Assembly: GCA_039640505.1 (NCBI GenBank)
Contig: CP046865.1
Span: 1,913,501-1,977,500 of the forward strand
Reading direction: 5' to 3'
DNA: 64,000 bases
DNA from: Rhodobacteraceae bacterium Araon29
GTDB lineage: Bacteria; Pseudomonadota; Alphaproteobacteria; Rhodobacterales; Rhodobacteraceae
A model generated the notes under the pieces. It did no database searches, had not been told where the DNA came from, and saw only the letters and a program-made list of their open reading frames with translations. A program made the translations under genes and the position numbers. Below are positions 19,181 to 27,806 of this stretch, in pieces. Every line of letters starts with the position of its first letter. Position 1 is the stretch's first letter.

Positions 19181-20702
19181 GTTTTTTGCCATTGCCTTGC
19201 TGCTACCCGGTTATTTAGCGGCTGAAACCCCACTGTCGGCAATAGATTGGCTGGATGAGCAACGCCTTGGACTTGTAACCGAGCCCGGTCAAAACCCAAT
19301 CAAACCGAGCGAACCGCCAGTATCCAGTTCAGTGAACCGTCCAGATATAGAGGTAAGCACCCTTAGTGAAATTCAAAGTGACTCTGTGGGGCTTTTGCCG
19401 CCCTCGGTCACCGGTTTTCCGCTCACAATGTGGCACAACAGCAGCACCAAAGATCTCGTCACTTTGTTGGGCAATGTACCCGTTAGCCATAATCCGGCCA
19501 TCCAAAGCCTGACCCTGCGCGTGCTATTGGCTGAAGGTGATGCCCCAAGCGACAGTGAAGGAAAATTTACCTTCTTTGCTGCACGACTAAAGAAATTAAT
19601 TGACTATGGCGCGATAGATCCGGCCCTTGCACTTGTCGAACGTGCAGCCCCGCTGCCCGCGCCTTTGGTTCCCCTGCTATTTGATCTAAGCTTGCTGAGC
19701 GACACGCTGCAGCCCGCCTGTGATCAGGTTTTACAATTGGGGCCATCTTATCCCCATGACGATGCACGGATTTACTGTCTTGCGCGACGCGGGGATTGGC
19801 TCACAGCAACTTTGATGCTTGATACAACCTCGGCTTTAGGAACGATTTCGGCGCGCAAAACTGCTTTGATACAACTTTTTCTAGAGGATGAGGCCTTTGA
19901 CACTCTGGCAATACAATTGCCGCCTTCGAGTGCGCCCACGCCATTGGAATTTCGGCTTTATGAGGCAATCGGCGAACCTTTGACCGCCGCGTCTTTGCCC
20001 CGCGCCTTTGCGGTCAGTGATCTATCTGGCGAGCATGGCTGGAAAGCGCAATTGCAAGCCGCAGAGCGCCTTATTGAGTTTGGCGCTTTGGGCGATAATC
20101 GCTTCTTGGGAATTTATACAGACAATGAGCCTGCTGCATCAGGCGGCATTTGGGATCGTATTTCGGTCATACAAAACCTTGATCAAGCGCTGCTTGATGA
20201 AAATGGTTCAGCGATTGCTTTGAACCTCGTTGAGGCTTGGCAGTTATTGGGCGAAACACCGCTCGCCGCCCCAATCGCACGAATTTTTTCAGCGCGCCTT
20301 CTATCTGCAGAGCTAAGCGGCGGCGGTGCTCAATTGGCTGCAAAAATTGCACTTTTATCACCAAGCTATGAAACCGCTGCCCAAATAATTTCACCGATGT
20401 CTGAACAGGACGCATTTTTGGTTTCGATTGCCACAGGCGACTTTTCTACTTTTAGCCCCAAAAGCGAGTTTGAAAAAACCATACAGGATGCCTTTAATGA
20501 TCCCCGTGTTCCTTATTCGGTTAATCAGTTGATGAGCCAAGGAAAATTGGGTGAAGTCATTCTGAACGCTATGATACAGTTTGAAAAAGGTGCGTCAGGC
20601 GATCTTCAAGATCTTCTAGAAGCTTTGTCCACTTTAAGGCTTATCGGATTGGAAGATACCGCGCGACGCGCAACGCTTGCGCTTGTGCTATTGGCGAATT
20701 GA
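19170..20702 (+). CDS. Conserved secreted/periplasmic protein of unknown function, 510 residues
   Basis: The protein starts with a signal peptide (MKARFFAIALLLPGYLAAE) and continues as an Ala/Leu-rich, probably all-helical chain. Repeating stretches of paired helices (for example DYGAIDPALALVERAAPLPA and GALGDNR) suggest a solenoid like TPR/HEAT scaffolds, but I cannot assign a named domain. A Pro/Ser-rich linker lies at about 40-80. The start overlaps the preceding 49-residue membrane protein by 11 bases and the stop overlaps the xerD start by one base (TGATG), so all three are one translational unit. No catalytic motif is seen. The neighbourhood suggests an envelope role, but that is inference. 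Confidence 0.75.
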   Translation: MKARFFAIALLLPGYLAAETPLSAIDWLDEQRLGLVTEPGQNPIKPSEPPVSSSVNRPDIEVSTLSEIQSDSVGLLPPSVTGFPLTMWHNSSTKDLVTLLGNVPVSHNPAIQSLTLRVLLAEGDAPSDSEGKFTFFAARLKKLIDYGAIDPALALVERAAPLPAPLVPLLFDLSLLSDTLQPACDQVLQLGPSYPHDDARIYCLARRGDWLTATLMLDTTSALGTISARKTALIQLFLEDEAFDTLAIQLPPSSAPTPLEFRLYEAIGEPLTAASLPRAFAVSDLSGEHGWKAQLQAAERLIEFGALGDNRFLGIYTDNEPAASGGIWDRISVIQNLDQALLDENGSAIALNLVEAWQLLGETPLAAPIARIFSARLLSAELSGGGAQLAAKIALLSPSYETAAQIISPMSEQDAFLVSIATGDFSTFSPKSEFEKTIQDAFNDPRVPYSVNQLMSQGKLGEVILNAMIQFEKGASGDLQDLLEALSTLRLIGLEDTARRATLALVLLAN

Positions 20703-21670
20703 TGGATAAAGACCTACGGCGTATTGCAGATTTTTTGGACGCTAAGTCAGCCGAGGCAGGCGCGGCAAAAAATACCATCAGCGCCTATGCACTTGATTTA
20801 AGAGACTTTTCCGACTGGGCTGCAAATAACAAACAAACGCTATTGCAACTCAAACAGCCCCAGATCGAGGCCTATCTGACGCAGCTAAACCAAATAGGTC
20901 TTGCCAGCGCAACCCGTGCCCGGCGCCTGTCTGCGGTAAAACAGTTTTACCGCTTTGCAGTTGAAGAAAACTGGCGGGACGATAATCCGACACTGCAAAT
21001 TTCGGGTCCGGGCCGCAGTAAGCATCTACCAAAGACACTAAGCATGGACGAGGTTGATCTGCTTTTGATTGCTTCTGAGAAGGCGGGAAAAACAAATGAA
21101 GCGCGGGCCCGTGACAGCTGTTTAATGCAACTTCTATACGCCACAGGGATGCGGGTGAGCGAGTTGATGGCGCTGCCAATCTCCAGCGCGCGCGGCGATC
21201 CCTCGATGCTTTTGATCCGTGGTAAGGGCGACAAAGAACGACTTGTTCCGCTATCGCCTCCGGCAAAAAAGGCTTTGGCCGCATGGTTGGCGCTACGCGA
21301 TCAAAATGAAGCGCTGGCTAAAAAGCAGGGCCGCGCTGGGTCGATTTACTTATTTCCATCGAGGGGCAAATTGGGCCATTTTACCCGCCACTGGTTTTAT
21401 CTGCGGATCAAAGCATGGGCCGTTCTCGCCAATATTGATCCCAATAAAGTTACGCCGCATACCATCCGCCATGCTTTTGCCACGCATCTGTTGTCAAATG
21501 GCGCAGATTTACGCGTCATACAAACCCTGCTTGGGCACAGCGATATTTCTACCACTGAAATATACACTCATGTTCTGGAAACCCGTCTGCGCGATCTGGT
21601 GCTTAATAATCACCCAATGGCCAGCTCGCGGCGCAGTTCGGCCGGTAAAACTTCTTCCGATGGCCAATAG
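20702..21670 (+). CDS. xerD: Tyrosine recombinase XerD (chromosome dimer resolution)
   Basis: A 322-residue tyrosine recombinase. An N-terminal SAM-like core-binding domain (about 1-95, with TRARRLSAVKQFYRF) is followed by the catalytic domain with all expected residues: Arg151 in TGMRVSEL, His253 and Arg256 in HTIRHAF, His279 in LLGHSDI, and the nucleophile Tyr288 in EIYTHV. It works at dif with XerC to resolve chromosome dimers. Length and the absence of integrase-type extra domains favour XerC/D over a mobile integrase; XerD rather than XerC is my reading of overall similarity. ATG 20702 overlaps the upstream stop; a TTG one codon earlier is the alternative. Confidence 0.88.
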   Translation: MDKDLRRIADFLDAKSAEAGAAKNTISAYALDLRDFSDWAANNKQTLLQLKQPQIEAYLTQLNQIGLASATRARRLSAVKQFYRFAVEENWRDDNPTLQISGPGRSKHLPKTLSMDEVDLLLIASEKAGKTNEARARDSCLMQLLYATGMRVSELMALPISSARGDPSMLLIRGKGDKERLVPLSPPAKKALAAWLALRDQNEALAKKQGRAGSIYLFPSRGKLGHFTRHWFYLRIKAWAVLANIDPNKVTPHTIRHAFATHLLSNGADLRVIQTLLGHSDISTTEIYTHVLETRLRDLVLNNHPMASSRRSSAGKTSSDGQ

Positions 21671-22425
21671 CCGTCAAGCAAACTTTTGTGATAGCCTTGA
21701 TGTAAACCTGCGTCCTTCATGGCCTGCGATGCCGCGTAATGGTCATAAGCAAGATGATGAAACTGTGTTTTTTGGTTTTCAAGAACGGCAAATCGGGTGC
21801 GCGGATCACCGCAATGCGCGGGCATCCCAATAGCGCCGGCATTGATCCAAGTCACAGGGCCAATTTGACGGGAAAATGCAAACCCGCAATGCCCTGCAAC
21901 CACCAGATCGACGTCACCCACATAGTGCCGAAGCACTTTAATTTCAGTCTCAAATTCGGCTTGAGGTGAATTGGGCCATAAAAAATGCGCAATATCACTT
22001 ACTCCACCGTGAATAACAGCCACACGCAACTCTTGATGGGAAAAGATGATTATATCAGGTAAAGTCGTCATCCAGCGGCGCAGATCAGTGCGCAGCTGCC
22101 CAGTTGCAAAGTGGAACCATCCTGCGGAAAGTCGATCGCATAAACTACCCTGTTCAAATCCACAGCCACAATCCTGCGCGTCATTTGCCAGTTGTTTTTC
22201 GCAGTTTCCAGCCACCATTGCGGCGCCAAACCCACGAATTAAATCAACAGTTTCGTTTGGATGCGCACAGTAAGCCACAGAATCGCCGGTCATAATACAG
22301 TGATCATCCGCGATTTTATGCGCAGTGGCCCAATTCTTCATGGCATGTGTTGCATGAGCATTCGAATAGCTGCCGCCAAATAGCAACACTGGCTCATCGC
22401 GCGCGCCCAAATCAATATATTCCAT
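21610..22425 (-). CDS. Metallophosphoesterase-like protein with altered active-site motifs
   Basis: A 271-residue protein with the calcineurin-like phosphoesterase order of motifs, but several are changed. Where active enzymes have GDxHG this has GGSYSN (residues 17-22); motif II keeps Gly-Asp (47-48 in TGDSVAYC); GNHD/E has become GNCE (73-76); the lone His is kept (H139 in VIHGG); and GHTH has become GHCG (178-181). Cys residues are unusually many (43, 53, 75, 86, 88, 96, 180, 205), including CGCGFEQGSLC. The start at 22425 has AAGGGA upstream; an upstream extension of the frame runs into the antisense of the neighbouring CorC-like gene and is rejected. Its 3' end overlaps xerD tail-to-tail by 61 bases. 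Confidence 0.8.
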   Translation of the reverse strand: MEYIDLGARDEPVLLFGGSYSNAHATHAMKNWATAHKIADDHCIMTGDSVAYCAHPNETVDLIRGFGAAMVAGNCEKQLANDAQDCGCGFEQGSLCDRLSAGWFHFATGQLRTDLRRWMTTLPDIIIFSHQELRVAVIHGGVSDIAHFLWPNSPQAEFETEIKVLRHYVGDVDLVVAGHCGFAFSRQIGPVTWINAGAIGMPAHCGDPRTRFAVLENQKTQFHHLAYDHYAASQAMKDAGLHQGYHKSLLDGYWPSEEVLPAELRRELAIG

Positions 22426-22495
22426 CTGATGATCCCTTGATCCGTAGGCGCGGAAACCCCATAACAAGCAGGACGTTAATACTGAACCGAGGAAA

Positions 22496-23803
22496 ATGGA
22501 ACCGACATCTTTAATGAATGACACAGCTTTTTGGATCACAGTGATTGCGATCCTAGGCTTGCTGGTGCTTTCTGGCTTTTTTTCTGGCAGCGAAACGGCG
22601 CTCACGGCGGCATCGAGGGCCAAGCTGCGATCTTTGGCAGACAAAGGCTCGCGCGGTGCGCAAAGAGCGCTGAATATCACCGAAGACAATGAACGTCTGA
22701 TCGGATCAGTTCTGCTGGGCAATAATCTTGTCAATATTTTAGCCACTTCACTGGCAACCGCGCTGTTCACACGGCTGTTTGGCGAGTCTGGTGTAGCCCT
22801 TGCAACTTTGGTTATGACCCTGCTTATTTTGATTTTTGCAGAAGTTTTACCAAAATCCTATGCCATCACCAATGCGGAAACGGCTGCCGCGCGGGCCAGC
22901 CGGCCTATTCAAATAATTACCTCAATTTTTGCACCAATTGTTTCGGCTGTGCGTTTACTGGTTCGGGGAGTTTTGCGGATATTCGGGGTTAAAACCGATG
23001 CAAATCAGCAAATTCATGCGGTGCGCGATGAAATCGCAGGCGCTCTTAAACTGGGCCATTCCGAAGGCGTAGTGGAAAAAGAGGACCGTGACCGCATTTT
23101 AGGTGCGCTTGATTTGTCCGATCGCACTGTTGAAGAGATCATGCTTCACCGCTCTAGCATTGAAATGATTGATGCTGATCAAACGCCGATGGCGATCTTG
23201 AACCAATGTTTGGAAAGCAGCCATACACGGCTACCCGTGTATAAAAATGAACCTGAGAATATTATTGGTGTCATCCATGCCAAAGATTTGGCCCGCACCA
23301 TGTACCGCATCGTAAGCGAGACCAACCAACCGCTGCAAGCGCTAGAGGGGTTCGATATTCGCGAAGTGGCGATGGAGCCGTATTTTGTCCCCGACACAAC
23401 TGCACTTGATGATCAAATGCGGCAGTTTTTGCATCGCCATACGCATTTTGCATTGGTGGTTGATGAATATGGAAGCCTAGAGGGTTTAATCACTCTAGAA
23501 GATATTCTGGAAGAAATTGTCGGTGAGATTACTGATGAATTTGATGAAAGCGAAGAAGACCCGATCGCAAAATCAGAGGACGGTCATTTTCTGGTCGAAG
23601 GCACTATGACAATTCGGGACTTCAATCGCGCCACGGAATGGACCCTGCCCGACGAAGAGGCAAATACCATAGCCGGTTTGGTGATGCATGAAGCCCAGAT
23701 GATCCCAAGCATTGGTCAGGTGTTTAGCTTTCACGGGTTTCGCTTTGAGGTCACAGGCCGCGAAGCCAACCGGATCACGGAACTCAAGATTCGTCCAATT
23801 TGA
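22496..23803 (+). CDS. CorC/HlyC-type membrane protein with CNNM and CBS domains
   Basis: A 435-residue inner-membrane protein. The N-terminal CNNM (DUF21) domain has three to four helices (about 10-190), starting with the motif GFFSGSETALTAASR. Two CBS domains follow (about 210-335) and then a C-terminal CorC_HlyC/transporter-associated domain (about 350-435). Relatives are implicated in Mg/Co efflux or sodium-coupled magnesium transport; the exact ion is not decided here. The first ATG has GAGG very close (three bases), so the ATG at 22514 is a possible alternative start. It diverges from the metallophosphoesterase gene over about 70 bases. Confidence 0.88.
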   Translation: MEPTSLMNDTAFWITVIAILGLLVLSGFFSGSETALTAASRAKLRSLADKGSRGAQRALNITEDNERLIGSVLLGNNLVNILATSLATALFTRLFGESGVALATLVMTLLILIFAEVLPKSYAITNAETAAARASRPIQIITSIFAPIVSAVRLLVRGVLRIFGVKTDANQQIHAVRDEIAGALKLGHSEGVVEKEDRDRILGALDLSDRTVEEIMLHRSSIEMIDADQTPMAILNQCLESSHTRLPVYKNEPENIIGVIHAKDLARTMYRIVSETNQPLQALEGFDIREVAMEPYFVPDTTALDDQMRQFLHRHTHFALVVDEYGSLEGLITLEDILEEIVGEITDEFDESEEDPIAKSEDGHFLVEGTMTIRDFNRATEWTLPDEEANTIAGLVMHEAQMIPSIGQVFSFHGFRFEVTGREANRITELKIRPI

Positions 23804-23885
23804 ACCGTTGGTAAAGATAACCTTTGCGGATCGCTCTTTTATTGGCTGTCCCAGACATCGCATTGTGGATGCCATCACTGTTGTA

Positions 23886-23913
23886 TTGACAGTAAATCAT
23901 AGACACTTATCAC
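23886..23913 (+). promoter_or_regulatory. Candidate sigma-70 promoter for the oxoprolinase gene
   Basis: TTGACA (23886-23891), a 16-base spacer and TATCAC (23908-23913), about 45 bases upstream of the ATG at 23958. The -35 matches the consensus fully, the -10 four of six. A GGAG ribosome-binding site follows at the expected place before the start codon. Confidence 0.5.
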
Positions 23914-23957
23914 ATTAGCAAGGGAAAAGATCTTTGCGATCAAAGGAGACCTGACTA

Positions 23958-26900
23958 ATGTGGCAATTCTGGGTAGATCGTGGCGGTACCTTTACCGATA
24001 TTGTAGGCCGCGCGCCCGAGGGCACATTGCACTCGCATAAGCTTTTATCGGAAAACCCCGAGCAGTATAAAGATGCCGCGGTTCAAGGCATTAGAGAACT
24101 CTTAAAACTTGCCTCTGGTGATCCGATCCCGAAGCATTCGATCTCGGCAGTCAAAATGGGCACCACGGTCGCCACCAATGCTTTGCTTGAGCGCAAGGGC
24201 GAGCGAACGCTCTTATTGATCACGCAGGGGCTTGGGGATTTATTGCGCATTGGCTATCAAAACCGGCCAAAGCTGTTTGATCTTAATATCAAGCTGCCGG
24301 AACAGCTTTATGAACGTGCTGTTGAAGTCCCCGAGCGGGTAACAGCGCAAGGTGAGGTGATCACCCCTCTGGATGAGAACGCCGTGCGAAATAGCCTCCG
24401 CGATGCCTATGCCAGCGGTTTTCGATCGGTCGCCGTAGCTTTGATGCACAGTTACAGATTTCATAATCATGAGCTAAAAATTGGTGAAATTGCACGCCAA
24501 GAAGGCTTTACTCAGATTTCCCTTAGCCACCAGACCAGCCCCTTGATAAAACTAGTCGGGCGTGGGGACACCACAGTTGTCGACGCCTATCTCTCCCCGA
24601 TCCTGCGCCGCTATGTTCAGCAGGTCAGCGATGCGCTCGGCGACGGGCTTCAGTCCGGCGGCGCCTTGATGTTCATGCAATCCAATGGCGGGTTGACCGA
24701 TGCGGGACTGTTTCAGGGCAAAGACGCCATATTATCCGGCCCTGCGGGCGGCGTTGTAGGCATGGTCAAAAGCGCACAGGCCGCTGGCTTTGACAAGCTT
24801 ATCGGGTTCGACATGGGCGGTACATCCACAGATGTGTGCCATTTTGCAGGCGACTATGAGCGGTCCTTTGAAACCGAAGTGGCCGGGGTGCGGATGCGGG
24901 CCCCGATGATGAGTATTCATACCGTGGCAGCGGGTGGCGGATCTATTTTAAGCTTTGCAAATGGCCGCATGCAGGTTGGCCCGCACAGCGCCGGGGCAAA
25001 CCCCGGCCCCGCCTGTTACCGCCGCGGCGGACCGCTAACCGTGACGGATTGCAATGTGCTTTTGGGTAAATTGCAGCCGGATCAATTTCCCCATGTCTTT
25101 GGCCCGAATGCCGATCAACCGCTCGACCCAAAAGTCGTTCGCGATCTGTTTGAGAAGTTATCCAAACAAATCGCCGCAGAAACCGGTCAGGCGCAAAAAT
25201 CGGCCGAAGACCTGGCCGAAGGCTTTTTGCGCATTGCGGTCGAAAACATGGCCAACGCGATTAAAAAGATTTCGGTTCAGCGCGGCTATGATGTCACGCA
25301 ATATACTTTGAACTGTTTTGGCGGCGCAGGCGGGCAGCATGCCTGCCAAGTGGCCGATGTTCTTGGGATAAAAAGCATCTTTATTCACCCCTATGCCGGG
25401 GTGCTGTCGGCCTTTGGAATGGGTCTGGCCGATATAAGATCCATGCGCGAGCATCAATTTGCAGAAGATATTTCTCAAACTGCCCAAGCTGAAGAAATTT
25501 TCACCAAGCTCGAGGCAACAACCCGGCAAGAAGTGCTTGATCAGGGCATTATGCCCGATCACATCACACTGTCGCGCATTGCCCATATTCGCACCGCTGG
25601 TTCACAGCAAACCTTAGAGGTGGCGTTTGGCTCTGAGCAAAAGATGCGGTCCGATTTTGACGCAGCTCATCTAAAACGGTTTGGCTTTATCCCTAAATAT
25701 CAACAGCTTATTATTGATCTCTTAAGCTCGGAAGCAATCGGGGCCACAGGAGAGGCAGCTTCAGCTTCGGTGGAAAGCAGCCCCAAAGCCGCCGCTGATA
25801 AAGTCACGGAGCTCTATGAAAATGGCGCAGGAAGCACGGTGGCGCTCATTGACCGCGCCAGCTTGCAAAAAGGACAAAAACTCACGGGGCCAGCGGTTAT
25901 CTTTGAAGACACCGGCACCAATGTGATTGATCGGGGCTGGCAGGCAGAAACTATAGACGGCGGAAATTTGGTTCTAAGACGTATCGAGCCGATAATGCGG
26001 GCCGAGGCCATTGGCACCTCGGTCGATCCGGTCATGCTTGAGGTGTTTAATAATCTTTTTATGTCTACTGCCGAGCAAATGGGGGCCACTTTGGCCAATA
26101 CGGCCTATTCGGTAAACATCAAAGAGCGGCTCGACTTTTCCTGCGCAATTTTTGGCCCTGAGGGGGATCTGGTGGCCAATGCGCCACATGTGCCCGTACA
26201 TCTTGGCTCGATGAGTGAAAGTGTGCGCCGCATTTTGCAGCAAAATGAGGGGAAAATCCGACCCGGGGATGTGTTCATGATGAACAATCCGTTCAATGGC
26301 GGCACCCATTTGCCAGATGTCACAGTCATCACTCCGGTTTTTGATGACTGCGAAACGGATATTATTTTTCTGGTTGCCTCGCGCGGGCATCATGCGGATA
26401 TCGGCGGCAAAACCCCCGGCTCTGCGCCACCCGACAGCCAGCATATTGAAGAAGAAGGCGTGCTGATTGATAATTTTTTATTGGTAAGCAAAGGTGTGTT
26501 TCAAGAGAGTGAAACCCGCGATCTATTGGCCTCAGCGCGGTATCCTTGTCGCAATATCGATCAAAATATGGCCGATCTGGGCGCACAAATTGCCGCCAAT
26601 GCCACCGGCGCAGAGGGGCTGCGCAAAACCGTAGATCATTTTGGACTGGATGTGGTGCACGCCTATATGGGCCATGTTCAGGACAATGCCGAAGAAAGCG
26701 TGCGCCGGGTGCTTGATGTGCTTAAAGATTGCTCATTTCGCTATCCTTTGGACAGCGGCGCCGAAATAGCCGTAAAAATCGAAGTGGATAAATCTGCGCG
26801 CAAAGCGGTGATTGATTTTACCGGCACGTCGCCGCAGGACCGGCAGAATTACAATGCGCCGCGCTCGATTTGCCGCGCTGTGGTGTTATATGTCTTTCGC

Positions 26901-27554
26901 ACTCTTGTTGGCGCCGATATTCCGATGAATGAAGGCTGTCTGAAGCCGCTTGATATTCGCATCCCAGACGGATCAATGATCAACCCCCGCTATCCCGCTG
27001 CCGTGATATCCGGCAACACCGAAGTAAGCCAAGCGATCGCGGATACGCTTTACGGCGCTTTGGGCGTGATTGCCGGCTCGCAGGGCACAATGAACAACTT
27101 TGTCTATGGCAATGAACGCTATCAAAACTATGAAACCATTGGCGGCGGCACTGGCGCCGGTCCTGACTTTTGCGGCGCCAGCGCTGTGCACAGCCATATG
27201 ACCAACACCCGAATGACAGATCCCGAGGTTCTGGAAAGCCGCTTTCCGGTGCGGGTTGATGAATTTTCCATTCGCCATGGTTCAGGCGGCCAAGGGGCCT
27301 ATAGCGGCGGCGATGGCATCACCCGCAAGTTGGCCTTCTTAGAGCCGATGACAGTGACTGTTTTATCGTCTCACCGTGTAACTGAGCCCACTGGATCCAT
27401 GGGCGGCGGTGCAGGAAAATGCGGAGAAAACATGATCGCGCGGCAAGATGGGGCATTAGAAAAGCTGCAGGGCAATGATGCAGCACAGATGAGCGCGGGG
27501 GATGTGTTTATCATGCACACACCTGGCGGGGGTGGGTATTTTGCGCAAATATAA
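23958..27554 (+). CDS. Hydantoinase/oxoprolinase family protein, fused A+B subunits (5-oxoprolinase-like)
   Basis: A 1198-residue cytoplasmic enzyme. The HyuA-like half (about 1-690) opens with the phosphate-binding [11 protein letters not shown] and continues with [18 protein letters not shown] and the ASKHA-type [14 protein letters not shown]. The HyuB-like half (about 690-1198) has [13 protein letters not shown] and [12 protein letters not shown], matching the hydrolase part. Full-length fusions of this size are typical of ATP-dependent 5-oxoprolinases, which open 5-oxoproline to glutamate; hydantoinases are usually split in two genes. Glutamate so made would connect with glnA. Neighbouring dehydrogenase points to amino-acid catabolism. 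5-oxoproline is the likeliest substrate, but related hydantoins cannot be excluded. Confidence 0.85.
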   Translation: MWQFWVDRGGTFTDIVGRAPEGTLHSHKLLSENPEQYKDAAVQGIRELLKLASGDPIPKHSISAVKMGTTVATNALLERKGERTLLLITQGLGDLLRIGYQNRPKLFDLNIKLPEQLYERAVEVPERVTAQGEVITPLDENAVRNSLRDAYASGFRSVAVALMHSYRFHNHELKIGEIARQEGFTQISLSHQTSPLIKLVGRGDTTVVDAYLSPILRRYVQQVSDALGDGLQSGGALMFMQSNGGLTDAGLFQGKDAILSGPAGGVVGMVKSAQAAGFDKLIGFDMGGTSTDVCHFAGDYERSFETEVAGVRMRAPMMSIHTVAAGGGSILSFANGRMQVGPHSAGANPGPACYRRGGPLTVTDCNVLLGKLQPDQFPHVFGPNADQPLDPKVVRDLFEKLSKQIAAETGQAQKSAEDLAEGFLRIAVENMANAIKKISVQRGYDVTQYTLNCFGGAGGQHACQVADVLGIKSIFIHPYAGVLSAFGMGLADIRSMREHQFAEDISQTAQAEEIFTKLEATTRQEVLDQGIMPDHITLSRIAHIRTAGSQQTLEVAFGSEQKMRSDFDAAHLKRFGFIPKYQQLIIDLLSSEAIGATGEAASASVESSPKAAADKVTELYENGAGSTVALIDRASLQKGQKLTGPAVIFEDTGTNVIDRGWQAETIDGGNLVLRRIEPIMRAEAIGTSVDPVMLEVFNNLFMSTAEQMGATLANTAYSVNIKERLDFSCAIFGPEGDLVANAPHVPVHLGSMSESVRRILQQNEGKIRPGDVFMMNNPFNGGTHLPDVTVITPVFDDCETDIIFLVASRGHHADIGGKTPGSAPPDSQHIEEEGVLIDNFLLVSKGVFQESETRDLLASARYPCRNIDQNMADLGAQIAANATGAEGLRKTVDHFGLDVVHAYMGHVQDNAEESVRRVLDVLKDCSFRYPLDSGAEIAVKIEVDKSARKAVIDFTGTSPQDRQNYNAPRSICRAVVLYVFRTLVGADIPMNEGCLKPLDIRIPDGSMINPRYPAAVISGNTEVSQAIADTLYGALGVIAGSQGTMNNFVYGNERYQNYETIGGGTGAGPDFCGASAVHSHMTNTRMTDPEVLESRFPVRVDEFSIRHGSGGQGAYSGGDGITRKLAFLEPMTVTVLSSHRVTEPTGSMGGGAGKCGENMIARQDGALEKLQGNDAAQMSAGDVFIMHTPGGGGYFAQI

Positions 27555-27622
27555 CACGTCCTGAAGCAGTGAGCGGCATTTGAGTATTTGAGCAAAAGAA
27601 AAATTGGAACTTTTGTAAAAAG

Positions 27623-27655
27623 GCTATCCGCAATGGCTATAAGCCATCTGATAGC
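27623..27655 (+). repeat. Two-part inverted repeat between oxoprolinase and dehydrogenase genes
   Basis: GCTATC (27623-27628) pairs with GATAGC (27650-27655), and inside it ATGGCT (27633-27638) pairs with AGCCAT (27642-27647) around a three-base loop. The interior mismatch is four against two bases. No U-run follows, so it may be an operator, a processing site or a weak terminator. Confidence 0.45.
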
Positions 27656-27806
27656 ATAAAACTAAGGTGGCTTTCCTACCGTAGCATTCGATATATTGCA
27701 CATTCTGCCAGTGAAAAATGATCTTTTCCGACAGAGGATGTCGGTCTACGGCTTGCGAAATGCACGCATGTTACGGAAGTTGAAAGGCAAGGAAAGCGAG
27801 GCTTTG

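Noticed and set aside
20702-21670. Integrase of a mobile element
   Set aside because: Size and domain layout fit XerC/D, no attachment-site repeats or phage genes are nearby, and it is coupled to chromosomal genes.
22426-22770. N-terminal extension of the metallophosphoesterase-like protein
   Set aside because: It overlaps the 5' part of the CorC-like gene on the other strand; a good ribosome-binding site precedes the internal ATG at 22425.
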